Of a stretch of DNA of 43,377 nucleotides, positions 7,749 to 16,100 are shown piece by piece; the stretch's first letter is position 1, and each line of letters starts with the position of its first letter. The DNA lies in contig JAILID010000017.1 of assembly GCA_024695465.1 (NCBI GenBank), forward strand, positions 1 through 43,377, given 5' to 3'. This DNA is from Lachnospiraceae bacterium (GTDB taxonomy: Bacteria > Bacillota > Clostridia > Lachnospirales > Lachnospiraceae). The position numbers were made by a program, and so were the translations under genes. The notes beneath the pieces are model-generated. The model made no database searches. It worked only from the letters and a program-made list of their open reading frames with translations, and was not told the DNA's origin.

Positions 7749-8756
7749 ATGAACAAATTACTGAACAATCTTGAAAGAAAAATCGGGCGTTATGCCATCC
7801 CGAACCTGACCATGGTTATTATCGGATGCTATCTGATCGGCTATGTTCTCACGACGATAAACCCCGATATCGCTTCCTACATGACTCTTGAACCCGGCCT
7901 TATTCTCCGCGGACAGGTCTGGCGCCTTATCACCTGGATCGTCATTCCGCCCAGCGGCTACACGCTAAACGGATTTGACTCCATCTTTGTGGTTATCATG
8001 CTGTTTTTCTACTATTCGATCGGCCAGACTCTGGAGCGATCCTGGGGAACCTTCCGATATAACGTGTATATTTTCGGGGGGATGCTGGTGACGCTTGCAT
8101 CCGCTTTCGCGGTCTTCTTCGTTTTTTCCGCGATTTATGGCGGGGCAGTATCAGTCGGCTGGTATTTCAGCACCTATTACGTTGTAACGTCCATGTTTCT
8201 CGCTTTTGCGGCTACGTTTCCGGACGCCGTCGTCCTTATCATGTTTATCCTTCCGGTTAAGGTTAAATATCTTGGAATCCTGTATTTCGGCATGATCCTC
8301 TATGAATGCGCCGGTTATGTGAGGAACATAGCCGCGGGAGGAATCTATTTCCTGGTTCCGATTATCGCGATCTTCGCTTCCCTGGTCAACTTTTTTGTCT
8401 TCTTCTTTTCGACCCGTGATTTCTCCCGTTACTCTCCGAAAGAGATGAAGCGGAAGAGAGATTTTGCCCGGAAGATGGAAGCCGGGAGAAGAGCTTTTGC
8501 TGAAAATGAAAGACAGGTCGGAAATCGAAGAGGAGTCTCTTTTTCGGGAGGGAAATCATTTGAAAGCGCTGACGGGACTGCCGGAAAGGGTTTTGCCCGG
8601 CATCGCTGCGAGATCTGCGGCCGGACCGAGCTTTCGGACCCGGATCTTGAATTTCGATATTGTTCCAGGTGCGAGGGCAGCCATGAGTACTGCATGGATC
8701 ATCTCTACACGCACAGGCACATTATAGCAGCTAAAAACGGCGGCAGTGAAGACTGA
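7749..8756 (+). CDS. Rhomboid-fold membrane protein with C-terminal zinc-binding module, probably not a protease
   Basis: This 335-residue protein has about six hydrophobic segments within residues 19-218, then a charged linker and a cysteine-rich tail. The GQVWRLITWIVIPP segment corresponds to the WR loop of rhomboids, and the FPDAVVLIMFILPVKVKYLG segment matches the fifth helix region. The serine motif GxSG and the later histidine of active rhomboids are absent: the expected position reads VVTSMFLAFA. It is therefore more like Derlin or TMEM115-type pseudoproteases. The tail binds zinc by pattern: C287, C290, C305, C308, then H312, C315, H318, H322 and H324. It could recognise or scaffold membrane proteins. 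The upstream region is AT-rich with a possible weak promoter (TTGATT 7687, TAAAAT 7711). Confidence 0.72.
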   Translation: MNKLLNNLERKIGRYAIPNLTMVIIGCYLIGYVLTTINPDIASYMTLEPGLILRGQVWRLITWIVIPPSGYTLNGFDSIFVVIMLFFYYSIGQTLERSWGTFRYNVYIFGGMLVTLASAFAVFFVFSAIYGGAVSVGWYFSTYYVVTSMFLAFAATFPDAVVLIMFILPVKVKYLGILYFGMILYECAGYVRNIAAGGIYFLVPIIAIFASLVNFFVFFFSTRDFSRYSPKEMKRKRDFARKMEAGRRAFAENERQVGNRRGVSFSGGKSFESADGTAGKGFARHRCEICGRTELSDPDLEFRYCSRCEGSHEYCMDHLYTHRHIIAAKNGGSED

Positions 8757-8782
8757 CCGGAAAAAGATAAAGGAGATTTATT

Positions 8783-10072
8783 ATGGAAAAGAAACCCTTT
8801 GTATCCCGCGAAAAACTGGAGGAAATAGCCCGTTCCATACCGACCCCGTTCCATATCTACGATGAAGCCGGTCTCAGGCAGAATATCCGCGACATACATA
8901 AGGCTTTCGCCTGGAACAAAGGCTTTCGGGAATATTTTGCCGTCAAGGCCGAACCCAACCCGGTTATCCTGAATATTCTTAAGGAGGAGGGCTGCGGCTG
9001 TGACTGCTCTTCTCTCACCGAGCTTATGATGGCGAAGGCTGTCGGCTGCAGCGGAGAACTGACCATGTTTTCATCTAATGATACGCCGCCGGAGGAATAT
9101 GCGTACGCTTCGGAAATGGGCGCGATCGTCAATCTTGATGATCTTACAATGATCGATTGTTATGAAAAAGCTGTGGGAAAGTTTCCCAGGACGATGTGCT
9201 GCCGCTATAATCCCGGCGGAATTTTCAAGGTCAGCAACGATATCATGGACAATCCCGGAGACGCCAAATACGGAATGACGACCGACCAGCTCTTCCGGGC
9301 TTATTGGATCCTTAAGGAAAAAGGGGTGGAGCATTTCGGACTCCACAGCTTCCTTGTCAGCAACGCGGTGACCAACAATTATTATCCTATGCTGGCTAAG
9401 CTTCTTTTCGAACTGGCGGCTGCCCTCAAGAAAGAAACCGGAGTCCATATCTCCTTTATCAATCTGTCCGGAGGAATCGGGATTCCCTACCGTCCGGGTC
9501 AGGAGCCGAACGATATCTTCTCAATTGGCGAAGGCGTCCGCAAGGCTTATGAGGAGGTGCTGGTTCCGGCCGGTATGGACGACGTGGCGATCTATACGGA
9601 AATGGGACGCTATGTTACGGGACCCTACGGGGCGTTAGTGACCCGCGCCATCCATGAAAAGCACATCATGAAGGAGTATATCGGAGTCGACGCCTGCGCT
9701 GTCAACCTGATGCGTCCGGCCATGTATGGGGCTTATCATCATATCACGGTTATGGGCAAGGAGGACGCCCCTTTGACGAATTTATACGATGTGACCGGAT
9801 CTCTTTGTGAAAACAACGATAAATTCGCCATTGACCGCATGCTTCCGAAAATCGAGATCGGAGATCTTTTGTATATACATGATACCGGCGCCCATGGTTT
9901 TGCAATGGGTTATAATTACAACGGCAAGCTTCGTTCGTCCGAGGTGCTGCTTCACGAAGACGGGACCTTTGAGATGATTCGGAGGGCTGAAACGCCGGCG
10001 GATTATTTCGCCACCTTCAGCAGCCTTCCGATTTACGAAAAGCTTGTCGAGGAATCGAAAAAACGGAGGTGA
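8783..10072 (+). CDS. lysA: Diaminopimelate decarboxylase
   Basis: This 429-residue fold III pyridoxal phosphate enzyme decarboxylates meso-diaminopimelate to lysine. The cofactor lysine is K55 in YFAVKAEPNP. Other signatures are GCGCDCSSLTEL, the RYNPGG segment, FGLHSFLVSN, a glycine-rich NLSGGIGIPY phosphate-binding loop, YTEMGRYVTGPYG in the place of the usual EPGR region, and VDACAVNLMRPAMYGAYH near the C-terminus. CENND carries the active-site Cys and Glu contributed across the dimer. The AAAGGAG site before ATG 8783 fixes the start, 26 bases after the previous gene. Related arginine or carboxynorspermidine decarboxylases are less likely because of the LysA-type motifs. Confidence 0.9.
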   Translation: MEKKPFVSREKLEEIARSIPTPFHIYDEAGLRQNIRDIHKAFAWNKGFREYFAVKAEPNPVILNILKEEGCGCDCSSLTELMMAKAVGCSGELTMFSSNDTPPEEYAYASEMGAIVNLDDLTMIDCYEKAVGKFPRTMCCRYNPGGIFKVSNDIMDNPGDAKYGMTTDQLFRAYWILKEKGVEHFGLHSFLVSNAVTNNYYPMLAKLLFELAAALKKETGVHISFINLSGGIGIPYRPGQEPNDIFSIGEGVRKAYEEVLVPAGMDDVAIYTEMGRYVTGPYGALVTRAIHEKHIMKEYIGVDACAVNLMRPAMYGAYHHITVMGKEDAPLTNLYDVTGSLCENNDKFAIDRMLPKIEIGDLLYIHDTGAHGFAMGYNYNGKLRSSEVLLHEDGTFEMIRRAETPADYFATFSSLPIYEKLVEESKKRR

Positions 10073-10204
10073 TGGTTTATGGAATAAGACAGTTCCTTCT
10101 ATGGCGTCGGTAGAGGCATATGGTTTTCATTTTTTGATGCCATGTGCTGCATGATTACTGGAAATGATTATTGGCAAACGAAGTACACTTCATAGGAGGA
10201 AAAA

Positions 10205-11443
10205 TTGAACTTAAAAACTTTCAGGTCAGATAAAAACCCGATTCTATTAAGGAAAACAGTAAAGACGTTTTTTACTGTTTTCCTTATAGCTCTATTGATG
10301 ATCAGTGTCGGCCGGCAGTCTGTAAGCGGCGGAAGCGAGGATGCGATTTACGCCGACGGGTATACCTGGGAAAGCGTTTATCCCGAGTGGGCTTCGGGAT
10401 ACGGCTGGACCCATGGCGGAGAACTCAGGAAGCTTAGAGACGACGAGTATATTTACGGCGCAAAAAGCAAGTTGAATATTTCCCATACGCCGCTGAATAA
10501 GCCGATTACCGTGCATTCCGGAGAGGTCTGGCATCTGGTAACGAATGTCGGAATGGGTTTTTCTGATCTGTCCTGCGTTGTGATTTTAAATTCAGCAGGA
10601 AAACTTCTCTGGTCACAAAAATGTATGTCCACCCCGGTAGACGGTATTTACTTTACGGTTCCGGAGGGGGGCAGCAAAATGTACCTTACCTATCTAAATA
10701 GTCAAAAGTTTGTTCTGGAAAAGAAAATCAGGGGTAAAGACGCCGTATACGACATTAAGAATGATACTGCCCTTATGGCCTTTTGTTCCGGTAAAGCTCA
10801 CCCGAAGGAAAATGATAAAGCATATCTTATCTTTTGCGCGGATGACCTGAGGAAGGATATCGATGTCTATGAGAAGATCTTTGAGGAAGCCGGCCTGCCT
10901 CTTTGCATTGCCGCCATCGCTGACAGCCTTTCGAACGTGACGTCAGGAGGCAGGGAAACGAATCTGGAACTTTGCAGAAGAGTTGAACAGAGGGGCGGCG
11001 AGATCCTTTGCCACAGCGACGTCGTCATCACCAGAAATAATCAGTATGATTCTGAACTGATCTACAAGCAGTTTGTGGGGAATAAATCTGTTTTGACCTC
11101 ATACGGATTTGATGTCGACGGTATCATCGAAGCCGGCGGGGCCGGAACCAATACTGCCGATAGGGAAAGACTGTATCGATGGACAGAAGCCTTCTATTCT
11201 TACAGTGATCTGTACGGAAAGAAGGATCCCTATTACCACCCCAGATACGGAATGGCCGGAAAGAGCGTAAACAGCATTAAGCAGCAAATTGATATTGCAA
11301 TCAATAAAAAGGAAATGATGGTTCTGTTCTGGCATGATCAGTCTGAGATATCCGCCGGCGCCATGCGGGAGATTCTCTCTTATGTTAAATCACTGCCGTC
11401 GTCCAAGGTCGAAGTGACAACTTATCGAAAGTACTATGCGTAA
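10205..11443 (+). CDS. Exported protein with divergent NodB/polysaccharide deacetylase-like domain
   Basis: This 412-residue protein is read from a TTG start with AGGAGG at 10194-10199, five bases upstream. An N-terminal hydrophobic segment (residues 18-36) is a signal peptide or anchor. Residues 45-190 form a beta-rich region without a recognised family. Residues 205-410 resemble a NodB fold: FCADDLRKD (D213, D214) in the place of the TFDDG motif, GGEILCHSD (H270) for the second motif, and LFWHDQ towards the end. The second metal histidine of the HxxxH motif is missing, so deacetylase activity is doubtful. It is a distant relative of the pair at 23.7-26.6 kb. It probably acts on surface polysaccharide or as a binding protein; the function is unknown. 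Confidence 0.62.
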   Translation: MNLKTFRSDKNPILLRKTVKTFFTVFLIALLMISVGRQSVSGGSEDAIYADGYTWESVYPEWASGYGWTHGGELRKLRDDEYIYGAKSKLNISHTPLNKPITVHSGEVWHLVTNVGMGFSDLSCVVILNSAGKLLWSQKCMSTPVDGIYFTVPEGGSKMYLTYLNSQKFVLEKKIRGKDAVYDIKNDTALMAFCSGKAHPKENDKAYLIFCADDLRKDIDVYEKIFEEAGLPLCIAAIADSLSNVTSGGRETNLELCRRVEQRGGEILCHSDVVITRNNQYDSELIYKQFVGNKSVLTSYGFDVDGIIEAGGAGTNTADRERLYRWTEAFYSYSDLYGKKDPYYHPRYGMAGKSVNSIKQQIDIAINKKEMMVLFWHDQSEISAGAMREILSYVKSLPSSKVEVTTYRKYYA

Positions 11444-11633
11444 GTTCTGTGCAGATGTTCTTTTTGGGAAATTGTGTTCGTATAATGCGCTGATTCTCAT
11501 TTTTCGGTGAATGCGCCGAGTGAATCCGCTTCATCCGTTTTCCTCTTAGAGCGGAGAGGATTCGAGAAGAGATCCAAAGAGATGAAAGTCTTTTCGTTCC
11601 CTGTAGTTTATCGAAGCGATCTGTAAAAGAAGC
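11444..11633. other. Non-coding stretch before the rplS promoter
   Basis: No credible gene is present. It holds nested short inverted repeats, TCCTCT with AGAGGA and GAATCC with GGATTC, around 11530-11580, but no T-run that would make a clear terminator. Confidence 0.4.
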
Positions 11634-11662
11634 TTGCAAAAATAATTTTCGTGTAGTATAAT
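11634..11662 (+). promoter_or_regulatory. Promoter of rplS
   Basis: TTGCAA at 11634-11639 and a perfect TATAAT at 11657-11662 are spaced by 17 bases. The predicted transcription start near 11669 gives a leader of about 130 bases. Confidence 0.8.
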
Positions 11663-11708
11663 TAAATGGTTGCTGATAGAGATGGTCCGCTTTCGGGAGA
11701 TGATTCGC

Positions 11709-11731
11709 GTAAACGCGCATGGCGCGTTTAC
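11709..11731 (+). promoter_or_regulatory. Hairpin in the rplS leader, possible ribosomal protein L19 leader
   Basis: A perfect 10-bp stem pairs GTAAACGCGC (11709-11718) with GCGCGTTTAC (11722-11731), with a 3-base ATG loop, in the transcribed leader of rplS. L19 leaders that bind the protein and limit its synthesis are known in Firmicutes. Assignment to that class is inferred from position only. Confidence 0.5.
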
Positions 11732-11798
11732 CAGAAAAGACGTCGTTTTCAGCCGATGTGCCCGTTATGAACATCCAGATAGAAAAAGGAGAAATGAA

Positions 11799-12146
11799 AT
11801 GACAGAAATCATCAGGGAAATTGAGAGCGCGCAGCTTAAGGATGGCATTGCGGACTTCCGGGTAGGCGATACCGTACGCGTCCACGGAAAGATCAAAGAA
11901 GGAAACCGGGAGAGAATCCAGATTTTCGAAGGAATTGTCATGAAGCGTCAGGGCGGCTCCAACCGGGCGACCTTTACGGTTCGTAAGATTTCAAGCGGGA
12001 TCGGCGTTGAGAAAACCTGGCCGCTGCACAGCCCTAACGTTGCCAGAATTGAGCTTGTCCGTCACGGCAAAGTAAGACGCGCCAAGCTGAACTACTTAAG
12101 AGAGCGTACCGGCAAGAGGGCTAGGGTTAAGGAAATTATCAAATAA
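11799..12146 (+). CDS. rplS: 50S ribosomal protein L19
   Basis: This 115-residue protein of the large subunit lies at the interface with the 30S subunit. Typical L19 segments are the N-terminal [31 protein letters not shown], the [20 protein letters not shown] core and [17 protein letters not shown] at the end. The frame is open further upstream, but ATG 11799 lies behind an AAAAGGAG site and matches the normal family length. It has its own promoter and a terminator follows before signal peptidase I, an order seen in many Firmicutes. Confidence 0.98.
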   Translation: MTEIIREIESAQLKDGIADFRVGDTVRVHGKIKEGNRERIQIFEGIVMKRQGGSNRATFTVRKISSGIGVEKTWPLHSPNVARIELVRHGKVRRAKLNYLRERTGKRARVKEIIK

Positions 12147-12156
12147 GTATAGCAGC

Positions 12157-12195
12157 AAAAGGGACATTTACAATTTGTTTGTATTTGTCCCTTTT
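12157..12195 (+). terminator. Intrinsic terminator after rplS
   Basis: AAAAGGGACA (12157-12166) pairs with TGTCCCTTTT (12186-12195) across a 19-base loop that can pair further internally. The T-rich arm follows the GC core. Confidence 0.75.
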
Positions 12196-12217
12196 CCGTT
12201 CAGCAGGAGTATAGAGT

Positions 12218-12775
12218 ATGAATAAGAGAGACAGCGGAAGCTGGAGGGGGAGCCGAAAACCTTTCTGGTTTAAGTACTTAGTGGAATTTGCGTTTGTCCT
12301 TCTGTTATCCGGAATATTTACCTTCGGTTTTTGTCAGAAGGTGAAGATCAATGAAAATTCCATGAAGCCGGTGTTAAGAGAAGGGGATACTGTTCTGATC
12401 GATCGCTTAACGGTACATCTTTTCCGCGTGAAAAGAAATGACCTGGTTGCCTACCGAATTTCGGACCGGGACGATGGCGCTGTCCACGTAAAAAGGGTAA
12501 TAGGAATGCCGGGGGATACGATAGAAATAATCGACGGCTTTATCTATGTTAATGACGCTCAGGCGACCAATGTCGGAGCAACGAGCGCATCCGCTAAGGG
12601 ACTGATCCGCGGGAAGATAAAGCTCAGCTCAAATGAATATTTTCTTGTGGGTGATAATCTTGATGAATCGCAAGACAGTCGTTTTTCCGATATCGGTAAT
12701 ATTACCGCTGAAAAGATAAGCGGAAGAGTATGGTTTATCTCATCGCCGTTGAAACACATCGGGTTTCCGCGCTAG
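12218..12775 (+). CDS. lepB: Signal peptidase I
   Basis: This 185-residue protein has one N-terminal membrane segment (about residues 19-39) and an extracytoplasmic S26 catalytic domain. The serine nucleophile is S48 in NENSMKPVL and the general base is K92 in HVKRVIGMPGD. The GDNLDESQDSR box near the C-terminus is also conserved. It removes signal peptides from secreted proteins. Length and single membrane pass fit the Gram-positive Sip type. Its position after rplS is a common Firmicutes arrangement, so it is probably the general enzyme, not one dedicated to the adhesin that follows. Confidence 0.95.
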   Translation: MNKRDSGSWRGSRKPFWFKYLVEFAFVLLLSGIFTFGFCQKVKINENSMKPVLREGDTVLIDRLTVHLFRVKRNDLVAYRISDRDDGAVHVKRVIGMPGDTIEIIDGFIYVNDAQATNVGATSASAKGLIRGKIKLSSNEYFLVGDNLDESQDSRFSDIGNITAEKISGRVWFISSPLKHIGFPR

Positions 12776-12836
12776 GGGCGGAGGATAGCATCAAAGTGCG
12801 GCGCCGGCTGCGGCACAGCGGTTTCCCGAAAAAGTG

Positions 12837-12865
12837 TTGACGAGTGTTTCTTTATATGCTATTAT
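12837..12865 (+). promoter_or_regulatory. Promoter of the giant surface protein gene
   Basis: TTGACG at 12837-12842 and TATTAT at 12860-12865 are separated by 17 bases. A second TATAAT overlaps at 12865-12870 but with a 22-base spacer. Transcription would start near 12872, immediately before two terminator-like hairpins. Confidence 0.65.
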
Positions 12866-12886
12866 ATAATTGTTAAATTTTATATT

Positions 12887-12931
12887 GAATCAAAAAGGCC
12901 GATTTTTTAATCGGCTTTTTTTGATTCATTT
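12887..12931 (+). terminator. Leader hairpin 1, terminator-like, just downstream of the promoter
   Basis: The arm 12887-12904 (GAATCAAAAAGGCCGATT) pairs with 12909-12927 over about 17 bp with a tight loop. It is followed by a T-run. The A-rich arm makes it able to act in both directions. It lies between promoter and coding region, so it would reduce or condition transcription. Confidence 0.75.
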
Positions 12932-12939
12932 TTTTGCAG

Positions 12940-12970
12940 CGCATAGGGCTTTCCCTATGCGTTTTCTTTT
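12940..12970 (+). terminator. Leader hairpin 2, second terminator-like structure
   Basis: CGCATAGGG (12940-12948) pairs perfectly with CCCTATGCG (12953-12961) around a CTTT loop, followed by TTTTCTTTT. It comes 12 bases after the first hairpin and about 165 bases before the coding start. Confidence 0.65.
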
Positions 12971-13082
12971 GCTTTAAAAAAGGAGGTTGAAAATGAAATG
13001 CCGATAGGATGCGGGATACGAGCGGGACCTTTAAAAAACGAAGGTTCGATGAGAAAGAATTTATTGATTGGAGAAGCAGGGA

Positions 13083-13130
13083 ATGAAGATGGTTCGGTTA
13101 AAAAATTGGGAAGGGAGAGAATATGTATGA
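13083..13130 (+). CDS. Possible 15-codon leader peptide coupled to the surface protein
   Basis: ATG 13083 opens a 15-codon frame, MKMVRLKNWEGREYV, whose TGA at 13128-13130 overlaps the preferred ATG of the large gene (13127) as ATGA. A purine-rich GGAGAAGCAGGGA precedes it. The arrangement is typical of translational coupling, but such a short frame can arise by chance. Confidence 0.25.
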   Translation: MKMVRLKNWEGREYV

Positions 13131-16100
13131 ATAAAAGCAGGATCGTGAAGAGAGCAGCGGCCTGTGTGCTTGCCTGCATGATGACAATTCAAAGCGCCGA
13201 TTGTTCCGTTTTTGCATCGAGCATTACGGCAGGGATAGAGCAGATTTCTACTGTGGAAACAGAAATCCCGGATTCGGCGGGGATTCTGGGAAGCGAAGAA
13301 GCAGGGGTGGAATCGATTCTTACGAAAAACAACAATTTAAACGGTGAAGAATCGGATGAAAGGACAGATGCAGGGGCGGGGATCTTACCGGATACAGAAG
13401 CGGTCTCGGAAGCGGGGAAGTCCCCGGATACGGAAGCGGTTTCGGAAGCGGGGAAGTCCCCGGATGCTGAAACTGATCTGGAAGAGGAAATGGTTTCGGA
13501 GTCAGAATCCTCCTTGCCGGAAGAAGAGGGACAAGATGCTGAAGCAGCTCCCGAAGAGGAGGAGAGCCTGGAGCCTGAAGCCGATTTGCCGGGGGAGAAG
13601 GCACAGGATGCCGAGGCAGAAGAAGTTTCGTCTCCTGAAGCGGAAGCGCCTTCCGATTCGGAAAGCATGCTTCTTACAGAGGACGAAATTTCAGAAAATG
13701 CTTCTTTTTCTTTAACAGAAGGAGGGACTTCGGCTGCGGAGGATGCGAACCGCATTGAAGCCGCTGCGTCTGAAATACCGCCGGTTCAGGCTGCGGAGCA
13801 AGCTGTCGAGAAAGAAGAGGAAGACAAAGGCTATGATGATTCTTCTTACGCCGGATTGATCGACGGAGGAGATGCCGGGAAAGAGCCGGCAGCTGAGTCT
13901 GTTTCGAATAGTAAACTGTTTAAAACGGAAAAAAGGGCTGCCCTGACGAAAGCCCTGAATAACAGTCCGGTCAACGGAACGGAAAACAGCCCGAATTTTC
14001 TTTCTTATCTTGGTCTTGGCGGCAGCGGTGAAGCGTACTACGCCTTTCTTGAAAAGTATTCGTCAGAAGACTATGACACAGGTTTTTTTATGGGGACGCC
14101 CTATACCAATACCGTTCATATGTCCGGATCAAATATTACGGAATCGGGCTTTGATGGAGCCTGGTTTATGGCTTCCCCGAGGGGCAATAACCGGCAGGGT
14201 ATTAACAGCGCACTGCCTTTGAAATACCGGGGCGGCATGAACTGTACCGGTTTTGGTACGGCGCTGTTCTCCCAGTTCGGCACGGAGCAGGGGAAGAATG
14301 TTGACGGCCTCCTTCCCGGCAGGCGCCAGAACGGAACCTGTCTTCCGGGCTTCATGAATTATGACTGGAACTATTTTCTGCCAGGTAATCCCGGATTTGG
14401 AAAGGTGAAAATATATCAGTTCGGTGATGTGGACAGCGGTTCTTCCGCCGTTTACGGAAACTGGGAGGCTGTCAAGGCTGAGATGCTTTCCTCCGGGGTT
14501 CTGGAGTATGGAGACATCATTTACAGCTTTCCCTCAGCTGTAGGAAAATACAATGTATCCGGCGGACAAGACAATCACTGGGGCGTATATCTCGGCGATG
14601 GAAAATCGGATATCTATTGGCACTCCGCCTATGGGACAGGCCAGCTGAAAAATGCAAAAGGGGAGATTGTCAGCCTGTATGACTGGAATGTGAAAACAGA
14701 GATCTATCCGAAGTACGCTAATTGCGGATACGTCGTAATTAAAGTCGGAGCGAAGCATACAAATGGGTATCTTCAGGTTTTTAAGGAAGTTGCGGTTGAG
14801 GACCACTACTTGAATAATCGTCTTACAGGGAGTCTGGGGAAAGAAATATTAGGCCATGCTCCCAGGTATTACATGGGGCCTGGCATAACCTATACAGCAT
14901 ATTCCGATCAGGCCTGCACAAAGAGCGTCGGAACAATGAAATTAAACGCCCTTTATCCGGATGACAGTAAGGAAAAGTTGTCTGCGTACTCCAATGTCCT
15001 TGCTGTTCCGGCTGGGACCTACTATGTGAAGGAAACATCTGTCCCGACGACGGAAATTGGAATCACTTTGACAAAAGATAGTACAGTTCATAAAGTGATC
15101 GTGACGGAGAGCAGTACGTCGGCAAAGCCTGTCATTGTGAATTCGTTGGATACAGCGCAGTTTGTTTTTATCCAGATCAGGAAAGTATCTTCTGATCAGG
15201 ATTATCAGATGTCTCTGGCCGGAGCCGAATTCCTGGTCTATTCAGATCATAAAAGTGATGGCAGCCCGGACGCTATTCTTGGAACGATAAAAACCCGCGC
15301 GGACGGATACAGCGATACGGGAAACGGTTCTTTTTTTGCTGTTCCGGCTCGTTCTGATCTTTATATCAAGGAGATCAGCGCGCCTTTCGGATATGAAATC
15401 AACGACGAGGAAATCCATCTCGTCGGAGGCGTGGACTATAAATGCGGATGGAGTTATCGTAAGAGTGTAACTGTTGAAGAAGAACCTTCCAGGACAAAAC
15501 TCCAGATCATAAAAGCAGCGGATGACGCTGCAAAAGGAATCGTTACGGGAAACAGCAATTATTCCCTTGCCGGAGCAGAGTTCGCGGTTTTTAAATCCGG
15601 CGCCAACATTCGCCTGTTTACAGATAACGGAAGAAAAAACCAGCTGTGGAAATTTGTTCCTCTTGACGGACCGCTGAAAACGAATGCTGCTGGTTTACCA
15701 CTGGAAGGAGACTATAAAATCGTATCCGCGCTCGCAGACAGCTTTGTCATGACGGTTTACGGAGCGTCCGCGGATTCCGGCGCCAATATTTGTCTTTCCA
15801 AGGAATCAAATCATAACGCGCAGTCTTTTCACCTCTCCGGGAACGGCGGCAGTACAGTGCTTCTTACGTGTAAAAACAGCGGAAAGGTTATTGATGCGGA
15901 AAGGGCCATGACCTCAAACGGAACAAATATCCGGCAATATAATTCCAATGGAACAGATGCGCAGCAATGGGAACTTATTCCTTCCGGAGACGGTTATTAT
16001 AAGATCAAGGCTTCCTACTGCGGTCTTGTGATGGATGCGGAAGCTTTCATGCAGACAACGGACGCGGCAGGTAAAACGCCGGTGTATTCTGATTTAACTG

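Noticed and set aside
12218..12775. Signal peptidase as a dedicated pilus-locus enzyme
   Set aside because: The rplS-signal peptidase order is common in Firmicutes without pili, and a terminator-like hairpin and a new promoter separate it from the surface protein gene; no sortase lies in the window.
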